NCBI RefSeq assembly: GCF_011082085.1
Contig: NZ_CP041063.1
Location: forward strand, 3,148,001-3,212,000
From: Bacillus sp. Cs-700
GTDB taxonomy: Bacteria > Bacillota > Bacilli > Bacillales > Guptibacillaceae
Direction: 5' to 3'
DNA: 64,000 bases
In this document: positions 48,362 through 57,627 of the stretch, piece by piece
Layout: every line of letters starts with the position of its first letter
Numbering within the stretch: position 1 is the first letter of the stretch
Made by a program: the position numbers and the translations under genes
The notes under the pieces: model-generated
The model's input: the letters and a program-made list of their open reading frames with translations, nothing else
Told to the model about the DNA's origin: nothing
Database searches by the model: none

Positions 48362-49531
48362 ATGAAAGACAAGGATTCCAACAATTTCGTCGTCTCTCAG
48401 GAGAATTGGTCCCTCCACCGAAAAGGCTATCAGGATCAACAACGCCATGCCGAAAAAGTTCAGGATGCTATCCAAAACAATCTCCCGGATCTCATCAGTG
48501 AAGAGAACATTATTCTTTCCAACGGTCGAGATGTCATTAAAATACCAATTCGATCACTTGATGAATATAAAATTCGTTACAACTATGATAAATCAAAGCA
48601 CGTTGGGCAGGGCGAAGGCGATAGCCAGGTGGGAGACGTAGTAGCACGTGATGGCTCCGGCGAAAAACAGCCAGGAGCAGGTAAGGGTGAGGGAGCAGGT
48701 GATCAACCTGGAGAAGATTACTACGAAGCGGAAGTGTCGCTTGTAGAACTTCAGGAGATTCTATTTAAGGAACTTGAATTGCCGAATTTACGTGAAAAAG
48801 AAACAGCAGATGTTGTCCAGAAAAAAGTGGAATTTAACGATATTCGAAAAACTGGTCTAATGGGTAATATTGATAAAAAACGTACCATATTAACTGCGTA
48901 TAAGCGAAATGCCATTAGCGGTAAACCAGCAATTGCACCGATCTATCAAGATGACCTTCGGTTTAAAACATGGAATGAAGAAATTAAGCGTGAGTCAAAA
49001 GCGGTTGTTTTAGCGATGATGGATACAAGTGGCTCGATGGGAAAGTGGGAAAAGTATATGGCTAGAAGCTTTTTCTTCTGGATGTCTCGTTTTCTTAGAT
49101 CAAAATACGAAACAGTGGAGATCGAGTTTATCGCTCATCATACAGAAGCAAAAGTCGTCACAGAAGACGATTTTTTTTCAAAAGGAGAAAGCGGTGGAAC
49201 GATTTGTTCATCCGCTTATCGAAAAGCACTTGAATTAATTGATGAAAAGTATTCTCCATCACGCTATAACATCTATCCATTCCACTTCTCAGATGGTGAT
49301 AATTTAACGTCTGATAACACAAGATGCGTTAAACTGGTGAATCAAATTATGAAGGTATCTAATATGTTCGGATATGGAGAAGTAAATGCTTATAACAGAC
49401 ACTCTACACTAATGAGCGCTTATAAGAATATTCATGACCCGAAATTTAGGCATTATATTTTAAAAGAGAAAAAAGATGTTTACCATGCCATGAAAAGTTT
49501 CTTTCGAAAGGAAGAAGAAGTTCGTTCATAA
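48362..49531 (+). CDS. yhbH: Sporulation protein YhbH
   Basis: A 389-residue protein of the YeaH/YhbH family with a von Willebrand-like metal site DTSGSMG near residue 220. The N-terminus is [16 protein letters not shown], a Gly-rich linker lies near residue 100 and the C-terminus holds [14 protein letters not shown]. In B. subtilis it is sigma-E dependent and downstream of prkA; in enterobacteria yeaG-yeaH are adjacent and linked to ycgB (spoVR). Here a signal peptidase and a small gene separate it from prkA. Confidence 0.94.
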   Translation: MKDKDSNNFVVSQENWSLHRKGYQDQQRHAEKVQDAIQNNLPDLISEENIILSNGRDVIKIPIRSLDEYKIRYNYDKSKHVGQGEGDSQVGDVVARDGSGEKQPGAGKGEGAGDQPGEDYYEAEVSLVELQEILFKELELPNLREKETADVVQKKVEFNDIRKTGLMGNIDKKRTILTAYKRNAISGKPAIAPIYQDDLRFKTWNEEIKRESKAVVLAMMDTSGSMGKWEKYMARSFFFWMSRFLRSKYETVEIEFIAHHTEAKVVTEDDFFSKGESGGTICSSAYRKALELIDEKYSPSRYNIYPFHFSDGDNLTSDNTRCVKLVNQIMKVSNMFGYGEVNAYNRHSTLMSAYKNIHDPKFRHYILKEKKDVYHAMKSFFRKEEEVRS

Positions 49532-49562
49532 AACTTCCCTGAAATGGGGAGTTTTTTCTTTT
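49530..49562 (+). terminator. Rho-independent terminator of yhbH
   Basis: Stem AAAACTTCCC / GGGGAGTTTT (one G-U) with T run. Confidence 0.85.
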
Positions 49563-49655
49563 TGTACGCAAAGTAACGGATTACCAGCAACATTCTGCTT
49601 TTAGTTAAGAAAGGAAAGAGCATACTAATGGGAAGAAAAAATAGGAGGGACGATG

Positions 49656-50525
49656 ATGAAGTTTTTAATCGCTCTTGTTTTCTCCCATCTTATCCTATTA
49701 CAAATGCCGTATCTCGTGACTGCAGAAACAAATTTGGTTGAGGTCCACTTTCTGGATGTTGGACAGGCTGATAGTATTTTCATTACATTTGGAGAAGAAA
49801 CCATGTTAGTGGACGCAGGCGATAATGGTGATGGGGGAATGGTAACCAATTATTTAAAAGAGCTAGGAGTTAAGCAATTGGATTATCTCGTAGCTACTCA
49901 TCCTCACCACGATCATATCGGTGGCATGGATGAGGTGATAAAAGGTTTTGAAGTGGAACGGGTGCTGATGCCAGATGTATCTTATCCAACTACTCATTAT
50001 AAATCTTTACTTAAGGAATTGAAGAAAAAAGACATTCCTGTTACGACGGCGCAAGAAGGCGTGAAGATAAAACTTGGGCGTCGCGTTAGTGTACAGGTGG
50101 TTTCACCTTCTGAAAATGCAGAGTACGAGGATTTTAACGACTATAGTGCAGTGCTGCGTCTTAAACATGGGAATAATCGTTTTTTATTTATGGGGGATGC
50201 CGGTGTAGAAGTGGAAAAGCAAATGCTCAATGGAATGAAAAAGAAACATCTAGTATCTGAAGTGTTGAAAATCGGACATCACGGAGCAAACTCTGCGACG
50301 ACAGAAGCGTTTATAAAAGCTGTGAGTCCTGAAACTGCTGTGATTTCAGTCGGAAAAGATAACCGGTATCATTTTCCTGATAATGATGTGCTTCAAAGGT
50401 TGCGTGGAAATAATATTTCAATTCTTAGAACGGATCAAATCGGTACAATTATTGCAACAAGTGACGGAAAGAATATTAGCTTCCATACCGAAAATAATCT
50501 TATCTCACATAAAAAGGAAAAATAA
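49656..50525 (+). CDS. Secreted ComEC/Rec2-like MBL-fold hydrolase
   Basis: A 289-residue exported metallo-beta-lactamase-fold protein: signal peptide to about VTA-ET, metal motif THPHHDHIGG, then FMGDAG, IGHHGANSAT and the C-terminal HFPDNDVLQRL. This is the soluble domain found at the C-terminus of ComEC, here without the membrane channel, so it is not comEC itself. It is a likely extracellular nuclease or phosphodiesterase. ATG 49656 is better spaced from AGGAGG than 49653. Confidence 0.87.
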   Translation: MKFLIALVFSHLILLQMPYLVTAETNLVEVHFLDVGQADSIFITFGEETMLVDAGDNGDGGMVTNYLKELGVKQLDYLVATHPHHDHIGGMDEVIKGFEVERVLMPDVSYPTTHYKSLLKELKKKDIPVTTAQEGVKIKLGRRVSVQVVSPSENAEYEDFNDYSAVLRLKHGNNRFLFMGDAGVEVEKQMLNGMKKKHLVSEVLKIGHHGANSATTEAFIKAVSPETAVISVGKDNRYHFPDNDVLQRLRGNNISILRTDQIGTIIATSDGKNISFHTENNLISHKKEK

Positions 50526-50609
50526 TATACTCGAATTGAGTCTACACTATAACGGCGGAAGGCAATGCCTTTCCAAGCTCAATGATCATACAACCTGGGA
50601 GGAATGCTT

Positions 50610-51041
50610 GTGCAAAACAATCTGCAAAATCTCATGTCTAAGAACATTGTGTCTGTAACGCCAGAGCAGTCCATTCAAGAAGCAGCCGCGTTAATGAACC
50701 AACACAACATTGGCTCATTACCAGTAATGAAGAACGGTCAGCTTTATGGAATGGTCACGGATCGTGATATTACAACTCGTGCCACTGCGACTGGAGGAAA
50801 TGCTAACTGTCAGGTGAGTCAATGTATGTCTGATAACATTGTTTCAGCCACTTCTAGCATGAGTGCAGAAGAAGCTGCGGCTTTGATGGCTCAGAATCAA
50901 ATCCGTCGCTTGCCTGTTGTAGAAAACAATCAGGTTGTTGGAATGGTGTCACTTGGAGATTTTGCAACCAAAACACCGGAGCAACAAGAAGCAGGTACAG
51001 CACTATCCAGCATTTCTCAAAATGGTTCTCCAAAGGCGTAA
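50610..51041 (+). CDS. CBS-domain pair protein (YhcV-like)
   Basis: A 143-residue protein consisting of two CBS motifs (MSKNIVSVTPEQSIQEAAALM... and MSDNIVSATSSMSAEEAAALM...) that form one Bateman module, with a short flexible tail. It probably binds an adenine nucleotide. An ATG at 50604 is only one base from GGGAGG, so GTG 50610, seven bases away, is the better start. Neighbour of the yhcX-like gene, as in B. subtilis. Confidence 0.88.
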   Translation: MQNNLQNLMSKNIVSVTPEQSIQEAAALMNQHNIGSLPVMKNGQLYGMVTDRDITTRATATGGNANCQVSQCMSDNIVSATSSMSAEEAAALMAQNQIRRLPVVENNQVVGMVSLGDFATKTPEQQEAGTALSSISQNGSPKA

Positions 51042-51047
51042 AGCTAG

Positions 51048-51078
51048 GGAGACTGACAACGTCAGTCTCCTCTCTTTT
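51048..51078 (+). terminator. Rho-independent terminator of the CBS gene
   Basis: 10-bp stem GGAGACTGAC / GTCAGTCTCC, loop AAC, then TCTCTTTTT. Confidence 0.9.
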
Positions 51079-51156
51079 TACATATGATAAAATTAAGGTA
51101 CAAACAGTCATAAAAAGGGTACATAGTAAAATAGATCTAAAGTGGAGGGAAAGCAG

Positions 51157-52692
51157 ATGTCAGAATTAGACGTATCGAAATTCGAAAAAAAGATTGAGAT
51201 CAGGCAAATTCGTCACGCGGATATCGAAGAAATCCTAGCGTTACAAAAAAAGTGTTTTCCTGGAATGGATCCCTGGAAAAGAGAACACCTGGAAAGTCAC
51301 CTTGATATCTTTCCGGAAGGTCAGTTTTGTGTAGAGCTTGAGGGAGAAATTATTGGTTCCTGTTCAAGTCTGATGGTTAACTTTGATGAGTACGATGATC
51401 AGCATACATGGGACGATATTACAGATGAAGGTTATATTACAAACCATAATCCCGATGGCTATAACCTATATGGAATTGAAGTAATGGTTCATCCTGAATA
51501 TAGAAGAATGAAGATCGGCAAGCGCTTATACGATGCACGTAAAGATCTTGCTCGTGAATTAAATGTTAAGAGTATCATAATCGGTGGACGAATTCCGAAT
51601 TATCATAAACATGCAGATGAAATGAAGGCATCTGAATATGTGGAGGAAGTAAAATTCCAAAATATTTATGATCCGGTGTTAACGTTCCAGTTAATGAATG
51701 GTTTTAACGTGATGAGGATCAATCCAAACTACTTACCAGACGATAAAGCGTCAAAGCAGTTTGCTACGTTAATGGAATGGAATAACGTTGAATATAAGGC
51801 AGTGACAAGAAGGCACTTTAGGTCCTCTTTCCCTGTAAGGATTTGCGCCATTCAATATGCCATGAAGAAGATATCTTCCTTTGAGGAATTTGCAAACCAG
51901 GTAGAATATTATGTAGATGTGGCAGCTGATTTTGGGTCTGATTTTGCAGTCTTCCCAGAGATCTTTACAACACAACTTATGTCGTTTATGGATGAGAAAA
52001 TCCCAAGTAAAGCCGTGCGTAAATTAACCGAGTATACAGAGCCATACATCGAACTTTTCACTGAATTAGCAGTTAAGTACAATGTGAACATTATTGGTGG
52101 CTCTCACTTTGTATTAGAGGATGAAAAAATCTACAATATTGCCTATTTGTTTAGAAGAGACGGAACGATTGAAAAACAATACAAAATCCATGTTACACCG
52201 AATGAGCGTCGCTGGTGGGGCATCCACGGTTCTGATGGGATCGAAGTTTTCGATACAGACTGTGGCAAAATCGCAATCCAAATTTGTTATGATATCGAAT
52301 TTCCAGAGCTCGGTCGGATTGCAACGGATAAAGGGGCAAATATCTTGTTTACCCCTTTTTGTACCGATGATCGTCAAGGATATTTACGCGTCCGATACTG
52401 CGCGCAGGCTAGAGCAGTTGAAAATCAAATTTATACAGTGATTGCTGGTACAATTGGCAACCTTTCTCAAGTAGAGAATATGGATGTCCAGTATGCGCAA
52501 TCCGGCATTTTTACGCCATCTGACTTTGCATTTTCAAGAGACGGGATTGCCGGAGAGTGTCACCCGAATATTGAAACTGTCGTTGTAGGAGATGTCGATC
52601 TTGAAATTCTAAGAAGGCAGCGTCAGTCTGGAACAGTTCGTCAATTACGAGATCGTCGAAAAGACTTATATGAAATTCATTATAAAAAGTAA
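51157..52692 (+). CDS. yhcX: GNAT acetyltransferase fused to carbon-nitrogen hydrolase (YhcX-like)
   Basis: A 511-residue two-domain enzyme. Residues about 10-200 form a GNAT fold with VMVHPEYRRMKIGKRLYDAR for acetyl-CoA. Residues about 225-500 form a nitrilase-family amidase with the catalytic triad Glu (FAVFPEIFTT), Lys (IEKQYKIHVTPNE) and Cys (IAIQICYDIEFPE). Substrate unknown. The same fusion and neighbourhood occur in B. subtilis. Start 51157 has GGAGGGA; the frame to 51142 has none. Confidence 0.92.
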   Translation: MSELDVSKFEKKIEIRQIRHADIEEILALQKKCFPGMDPWKREHLESHLDIFPEGQFCVELEGEIIGSCSSLMVNFDEYDDQHTWDDITDEGYITNHNPDGYNLYGIEVMVHPEYRRMKIGKRLYDARKDLARELNVKSIIIGGRIPNYHKHADEMKASEYVEEVKFQNIYDPVLTFQLMNGFNVMRINPNYLPDDKASKQFATLMEWNNVEYKAVTRRHFRSSFPVRICAIQYAMKKISSFEEFANQVEYYVDVAADFGSDFAVFPEIFTTQLMSFMDEKIPSKAVRKLTEYTEPYIELFTELAVKYNVNIIGGSHFVLEDEKIYNIAYLFRRDGTIEKQYKIHVTPNERRWWGIHGSDGIEVFDTDCGKIAIQICYDIEFPELGRIATDKGANILFTPFCTDDRQGYLRVRYCAQARAVENQIYTVIAGTIGNLSQVENMDVQYAQSGIFTPSDFAFSRDGIAGECHPNIETVVVGDVDLEILRRQRQSGTVRQLRDRRKDLYEIHYKK

Positions 52693-52717
52693 GCCCCAGC
52701 GGCTTGCTTTTTTTGTC
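52690..52717 (+). terminator. Terminator of yhcX
   Basis: Short stem AAGCC / GGCTT followed by a seven- to eight-base T run. Confidence 0.65.
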
Positions 52718-52886
52718 GTTTTTTAGGAAATAGTGTCTTTTTCCTAAATAGCATTGGCTGTTCAAACAATTCGTATTATGATTAAGTAAGGATAGGAGAA
52801 AATCTGACCAAAAGGAAGGACTTCAGTCGGTTTTCTAGAAATGATACAAACGTGATAATGAAGCTATACATAACGGGAGGAAAAAA

Positions 52887-54623
52887 ATGGACTGGAAAAA
52901 CGCGTACAAGAGATGGACATCAGCAACTTCACTTGATGAGGAATTAAAAAAGGATCTGGATGCTCTTAGTGGACAGGATAAAGCACTTGAAGATGCTTTT
53001 TACAAAAACCTTGAGTTTGGAACAGGTGGGATGCGTGGAGAAATCGGTCCTGGTACTAATCGTATGAACCTATATACGATACGTAAAGCGTCTGAAGGCC
53101 TAGCGCAATACATAGATGCAAACGGGGAGGAATATCAAAAACGAGGAGTAGCTATTGCATACGATTCACGTCACAAGTCACCAGAGTTCGCAATGGAAGC
53201 CGCTAAGACGTTAGCGACACATGGGATTCAAACCTATGTCTTTGAAGAGCTACGCCCTACACCAGAGCTTTCTTTTGCTGTTCGAACGTTAAATGCCTGT
53301 GCTGGAATCGTTATCACAGCTAGTCATAATCCGCCAGAGTATAATGGGTACAAAGTATATGGCGAAGATGGAGGACAACTTCCTCCTAAAGCTGCTTCAG
53401 AAGTGATTTCATATGTAGACGGCATAGAAAATGAGTTAGAGGTGACCGTTTCTTCTGAACAAGAATTAAAAGACAAAGGTCTCATCCAAATGATTGGCGC
53501 AGAGATTGATCGTCAATACGTGGAGCAATTAAAAACGCTTCGCGTGAATCAATCACTACTTTCAGAAATGGGTGAGCAGTTAAAAATTGTCTTCACTCCT
53601 TTACATGGAACAGCTAATATCCCTGTTAGAGAAGGATTAAAAGCTTATGGTTTTAACAATGTGACGGTGGTAAAGGAACAGGAGATGCCAGATCCTAACT
53701 TCTCTACTGTATCTTCTCCAAATCCGGAAGAGCATGCAGCATTTGAACTTGCTATTCAATACGGTGAGCAGCAAGATGCTGACATTCTTTTAGCTACTGA
53801 CCCTGATGCTGATCGCGTTGGTGTAGCTGTAAAGAACAAGGAAGGTAAATATGTTGTTCTTACTGGGAATCAAACAGGTGCTCTTCTGTTGAATTATATT
53901 ATTACTCAGAAAAAAGAAAATGGTGAACTTCCACAAAATGGCGCAGTCCTAAAGACTATTGTTACTTCTGAAATCGGTCGTAAGATTGCAGAAGACAATG
54001 GCCTGACTTCATATGATACGTTAACTGGATTTAAGTTCATTGGCGAGAAAATAAAAGAGTTTGAAACGACTGGGGAGCATACTTTCTTATTCGGATATGA
54101 AGAGAGCTATGGCTACCTTGTTGGAGACTTTGTTCGAGACAAAGATGCTGTTCAAGCGTGTCTTGTCGCCGCAGAAGTTGCTGCATTTTACAAATCCAAA
54201 GGGATGACACTTTATGAAGGACTTCTCGAGGTATTCGAACAATATGGCTATTATCAAGAAGGGCTGGAATCACTAACACTTAAAGGAAAAGAAGGCGCTG
54301 AAAAAATCGTATCATTACTTGCGAAATTTCGTGCAGAGCCGCCTACTGAAGCAGCTGGATTAACTGTTCATAGCGTAGAAGACTACGAGATAAGTAAACG
54401 AACTTATTTAGGTCAAGATAAGAGTGAACAAATTAATTTGCCTACTTCAAATGTATTAAAGTATAAACTCGAAGATGGATCATGGTTCTGTCTGCGACCT
54501 TCAGGAACCGAGCCAAAGGTGAAGTTTTATTTTGGAGTGAATGGTGATAATCTAGAACACAGTCAGAGTAAATTGGCTGATCTTAGAAAATCTGTGATGA
54601 GTAAGGTGAATGACCGGTTATAA
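52887..54623 (+). CDS. pgcA: Alpha-phosphoglucomutase PgcA
   Basis: A 578-residue enzyme that interconverts glucose-1-phosphate and glucose-6-phosphate for UDP-glucose, glycolipid and teichoic acid synthesis. The phosphoserine loop is [14 protein letters not shown], Mg site DPDADRVG, sugar loop GYEESYGYL and phosphate site [22 protein letters not shown]. In B. subtilis (yhxB) it lies in the same region. Confidence 0.95.
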   Translation: MDWKNAYKRWTSATSLDEELKKDLDALSGQDKALEDAFYKNLEFGTGGMRGEIGPGTNRMNLYTIRKASEGLAQYIDANGEEYQKRGVAIAYDSRHKSPEFAMEAAKTLATHGIQTYVFEELRPTPELSFAVRTLNACAGIVITASHNPPEYNGYKVYGEDGGQLPPKAASEVISYVDGIENELEVTVSSEQELKDKGLIQMIGAEIDRQYVEQLKTLRVNQSLLSEMGEQLKIVFTPLHGTANIPVREGLKAYGFNNVTVVKEQEMPDPNFSTVSSPNPEEHAAFELAIQYGEQQDADILLATDPDADRVGVAVKNKEGKYVVLTGNQTGALLLNYIITQKKENGELPQNGAVLKTIVTSEIGRKIAEDNGLTSYDTLTGFKFIGEKIKEFETTGEHTFLFGYEESYGYLVGDFVRDKDAVQACLVAAEVAAFYKSKGMTLYEGLLEVFEQYGYYQEGLESLTLKGKEGAEKIVSLLAKFRAEPPTEAAGLTVHSVEDYEISKRTYLGQDKSEQINLPTSNVLKYKLEDGSWFCLRPSGTEPKVKFYFGVNGDNLEHSQSKLADLRKSVMSKVNDRL

Positions 54624-54638
54624 TAGGATAGTGGTGAA

Positions 54639-54673
54639 AGAAAACCAGGACAATGATCGTCCTGGTTTTCTTA
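54639..54673 (+). terminator. Rho-independent terminator of pgcA
   Basis: 12-bp stem GAAAACCAGGAC / GTCCTGGTTTTC, then TTATT. Confidence 0.9.
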
Positions 54674-54692
54674 TTAAACTAAAGACATGAAA

Positions 54693-54722
54693 AAAAAACC
54701 GGTTAGCTAACCGGTTTTTCTA
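54693..54722 (-). terminator. Terminator of the small gene at 54723
   Basis: Perfect stem AAAAACCGGTTAG / CTAACCGGTTTTT; an eight-base T run follows on the minus strand. Confidence 0.85.
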
Positions 54723-54911
54723 CTATTGGTGAAGTTGTTGTTTATTCAATTGATGTTCGTAATCAGCTTTATTCTTACGAATGAGATGAAATACTTTGTC
54801 TTTCGTTTCGCTATCTAGTTTTTCGAGAATTTTACCTGCCTTGTATTCGTTCGAGGTAACAATTTTTCGATAAATTTTAGATAACCGTTTATCATCTTCG
54901 GATAAATCCAA
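54723..54911 (-). CDS. Small helical hypothetical protein (62 aa)
   Basis: Charged, helix-rich, no membrane span (MDLSEDDKRLSKIYRKIVTS at the N-terminus). TTG start nine bases after AAGGAGG and a dedicated terminator make it a credible gene. Not recognised. Confidence 0.65.
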   Translation of the reverse strand: MDLSEDDKRLSKIYRKIVTSNEYKAGKILEKLDSETKDKVFHLIRKNKADYEHQLNKQQLHQ

Positions 54912-55068
54912 AAGGCACTGCCTCCTTATAATGATCTAAACCTTTTTCCTATCCTTAAATTACGATTTATTTTACAATATATGAAGAGAAGTAGCAAGAA
55001 ATTAATATAATTATGACAGAATATTCTTATATAAAATAAATTAAATGGACATGAAAGGGAGTCATACC

Positions 55069-55329
55069 ATGGAATATACAAATGAAATGAAAAATCGTTT
55101 AAAAAGAGTGGAAGGTCAAATTCGCGGTGTTCTTCGGATGATCGAAGAAGAAAAAGATTGTAAAGACGTTATTACTCAGCTTTCTGCGAGTCGGACGGCA
55201 ATTGACCGTACGATTGGATTAATTGTAGGTTCTAATCTTGAAGAATGCATTCGAGAACAACTTGATAAAGGTGAGTCCACAGAAGATGTCGTAAAAGAAG
55301 CCGTACAACTATTAGTGAAAAGTCGCTAG
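55069..55329 (+). CDS. CsoR-family repressor, CstR/YrkD-like persulfide sensor
   Basis: An 86-residue all-helical DUF156 repressor (NRLKRVEGQIRGVLRMIEEE). The regulatory positions are Cys31 and Cys60, with Asn56 where copper-sensing CsoR has His. That Cys-Cys pair without His, at the same residue numbers, is the CstR pattern, which senses persulfides by forming di- or tetrasulfide links. It closely resembles recalled B. subtilis YrkD. No rhodanese or sulfur-dioxygenase gene adjoins. ATG 55069 has GGGAG in front. Confidence 0.88.
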   Translation: MEYTNEMKNRLKRVEGQIRGVLRMIEEEKDCKDVITQLSASRTAIDRTIGLIVGSNLEECIREQLDKGESTEDVVKEAVQLLVKSR

Positions 55330-55531
55330 TTCAAATTTCCCTCAAATATTTTATAGTGTCGGATACAATTCATCTTATGGTCAATTGAAGCGGATGAGAG
55401 TGTATATTACTTGCAAGCTGGAGAAATAGTGAATAATAGATCTTCTCATTTCTGTTATTTACTTTTAGTTCTATTTGTATGAATGGATAGAGATGATTGC
55501 TTTTACGTTTATTTGAAAAAAGGAGGAGCAA

Positions 55532-56101
55532 ATGAAACGTCTAAGAATAGGAATCGTTGTTGTTCTCGGTTTTCTGGCGTATAGTCTCTATTCTTCTCAT
55601 CAAGAAAAGGAAGTGAGCGATCCAGCTCAAATGCAAGCTGCTGAAGTAACGTCTAATGCTCATGAAATAGGAATTCAAGAAGGAAATCGTGCACCTGATT
55701 TTACATTATATTCGCTTGAAGGGAAGGAAGTGAGCCTTTCAGATTCCAAAGGAAAGGTTACCTTTATTAATTTCTGGACCACCTGGTGTCCTCCATGTAA
55801 AGAAGAAATGCCTGATATGCAGGAGTTTTATGAGGAAGGTGGGGAAGAGTTTGATGCGGAAATCTTTGCGGTTAATCTTACAACGAATGAGTCATCCTCA
55901 CAAGTTGTAAAAGATTTTGCAAGGAAAAATAATCTTACTTTTCCTATTTTATTAGACACAGAGGGACAATTAATGGAAACATTCGCGACCATTACAATTC
56001 CTACTACTTATGTTATTGACAAAAATGGTATAATTATGAAGAAAGTGATTGGTCCTATGAGTAAAGAAATGATGAGCGATTTGGCATTCTCTGCTCGATA
56101 A
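55532..56101 (+). CDS. Membrane-anchored thiol-disulfide oxidoreductase (TlpA/ResA-like)
   Basis: A 189-residue protein with an uncleaved N-terminal anchor and an extracytoplasmic thioredoxin fold: FWTTWCPPCKEEMPD (active-site WCPPC) and cis-Pro in TITIPTTYVIDK. ResA, StoA and YneN of B. subtilis are the family; cytochrome c or spore-cortex roles are possible but not decided by neighbours. RBS AAAGGAGGAG. The 200 bases before it hold nothing recognised. Confidence 0.88.
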   Translation: MKRLRIGIVVVLGFLAYSLYSSHQEKEVSDPAQMQAAEVTSNAHEIGIQEGNRAPDFTLYSLEGKEVSLSDSKGKVTFINFWTTWCPPCKEEMPDMQEFYEEGGEEFDAEIFAVNLTTNESSSQVVKDFARKNNLTFPILLDTEGQLMETFATITIPTTYVIDKNGIIMKKVIGPMSKEMMSDLAFSAR

Positions 56102-56214
56102 AGTGATCACTAGTTGGTTATTTATGTCTTGTTGTTCGTTCCTTTGTTCTTTTTAGAAGACGAATTTAGGAAACACTGAGGGTAAACAGTTGACACATAA
56201 GGGGGGAGTGAACT

Positions 56215-56403
56215 GTGACAAATCTAGGATTTGGTGTAATGCTATTTGCTATTCTCGGGTATGTCCAATACAGTTGGATTTATGAAACAGTAGATGGAAT
56301 TGGGTACGAATTCAAATCAAAATGGTCTTACATATCGATGTCAGTGTTTCTGGGTGTGTTAGTTGGCTACTTCATTACAACTGGTCTTTATCAAGCTTAT
56401 TAA
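56215..56403 (+). CDS. Small two-span membrane protein (62 aa)
   Basis: GTG start after GGGGGGAGTG. Two hydrophobic segments (residues about 4-22 and 38-58) flank a short loop. No match recognised; function unknown. Confidence 0.65.
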   Translation: MTNLGFGVMLFAILGYVQYSWIYETVDGIGYEFKSKWSYISMSVFLGVLVGYFITTGLYQAY

Positions 56404-56446
56404 AAAGAGTTATTCATTTTATAAAGTTTGAAAGAATAGGTTTATG

Positions 56447-56475
56447 TTGACGTTTTGTGAAATAGCACTTATGCT
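56447..56475 (+). promoter_or_regulatory. Sigma-A promoter of the DMT transporter leader
   Basis: TTGACG, 17 bases, TATGCT. It drives a leader of about 180 bases. Confidence 0.65.
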
Positions 56476-56493
56476 GTACATTGTATACTAAAA

Positions 56494-56588
56494 CCAGCCA
56501 AAGATGGCTGGACGGCGATTTTTCTGAGAGACCGATCTCTCATTTTCATCGCCCTCTGTTGATTAAATCGACAGGGGGCGATTTTTTA
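56494..56588 (+). promoter_or_regulatory. Candidate riboswitch/attenuator: mutually exclusive hairpins ending in a terminator
   Basis: Hairpin 1 is CCAGCCA-AAGA-TGGCTGG (56494-56511). Hairpin 2 is closed by GGCGAT (56514-56519) / ATCGCC (56548-56553), with an inner TGAGAGA-CCGA-TCTCTCA. A terminator stem of 16 bp (56548-56563 / 56567-56582, two G-U pairs) plus T run reuses ATCGCC, so hairpin 2 and the terminator cannot both form. It does not match a riboswitch class I recognise. Confidence 0.6.
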
Positions 56589-56660
56589 TTGTTTACATAT
56601 AGTAACAAGCTCTTTCTGAAGTTGATAGGAAGAAAAGTGGAATGAATGGGGGATTTACAA

Positions 56661-57560
56661 ATGTGGAAGTATGTATTGCTTGTTTTAACTGCTGGATGCA
56701 GTCTGGGATCACTATCCACAATTACAAAGATAGGGATTACAAGAGGATTTTCTGTTGGAGAACTTTTAGCAGGACAGTTTGTCATTGGGTGGTTGATCTT
56801 ACTTGTTCTACTTCTAATCTTTAAACAAAAGCCAAATTTTAAAGGAGCTAAATTTTTGTTGATTGGCGGGGCTATGATCGGATGTGTTTCCATATTTTAT
56901 ACGCTTGCTGTCTCAAAGCTACCAGCTTCCATAGCTGTACTGCTTTTGTTCCAATTTACATGGATTGGTATTGTCTTTGATTCCTTATATCAAAAAAAAT
57001 GGCCAGACTTAAAAACGTTATTTTCCGTTAGCATTCTTCTTATCGGGACGATTCTAGCGAGTGGAATTATTGGAAGTGAGAAGATCGCTTATGATCCAAC
57101 CGGAATCATGTTAGGGCTTTTATCAGCAATATGTTTTGCTATGTACATTTTTATTATGGATAAAACTTCAGCGGAAGTCCCTGCAATACAGAAAAGCTTT
57201 TTCATGGTAACGGTGGCAGGAATTCTGGTGTTAACGACATTTTCTCCAGAATCTCTTCTAAATGGTGGACTATCGTTAGAATGGACGCTGTTCGGTTTCT
57301 TCTTAGCGATCCTTGGGAATATATTCCCTGTTCTTTTTATGGCAATAGGTGTACCGAAAGTTGGTTCGAGTGTTGGAACAATCCTTAGTTCTTCAGAGCT
57401 CCCCGCAGCAGTGTTTCTCTCGGCTATCATTCTCCATGAAGCCGTTCATATGATTCAATGGTTTGGCGTTTTTCTCGTTCTTGCTGGCATTGTCATTTCC
57501 CAATGGGATGTTTTCGGTGAAAGTAAATCCAAAAAAAGCAGTATAATTTTAGATAACTGA
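56661..57560 (+). CDS. DMT-superfamily transporter (EamA type)
   Basis: A 299-residue protein with ten predicted membrane helices in two EamA repeats (first helix WKYVLLVLTAGCSLGSLSTI; second repeat from about residue 150). Substrate unknown; family members move amino acids, drugs or metabolites. ATG 56661 is seven bases after GGGGGA; ATG 56646 is possible. It lies behind a switch-like leader, which suggests ligand control. Confidence 0.88.
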   Translation: MWKYVLLVLTAGCSLGSLSTITKIGITRGFSVGELLAGQFVIGWLILLVLLLIFKQKPNFKGAKFLLIGGAMIGCVSIFYTLAVSKLPASIAVLLLFQFTWIGIVFDSLYQKKWPDLKTLFSVSILLIGTILASGIIGSEKIAYDPTGIMLGLLSAICFAMYIFIMDKTSAEVPAIQKSFFMVTVAGILVLTTFSPESLLNGGLSLEWTLFGFFLAILGNIFPVLFMAIGVPKVGSSVGTILSSSELPAAVFLSAIILHEAVHMIQWFGVFLVLAGIVISQWDVFGESKSKKSSIILDN

Positions 57561-57627
57561 CAAATAGAAGTAAATGAAAACGAATGTATATCTTTATAAC
57601 CTATTTTTGTAAAGGGGAAATTGCGTA

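Noticed and set aside
49656-50525. comEC
   Set aside because: Only the MBL domain is present, with a signal peptide and no membrane channel; it is a secreted ComEC-domain protein.
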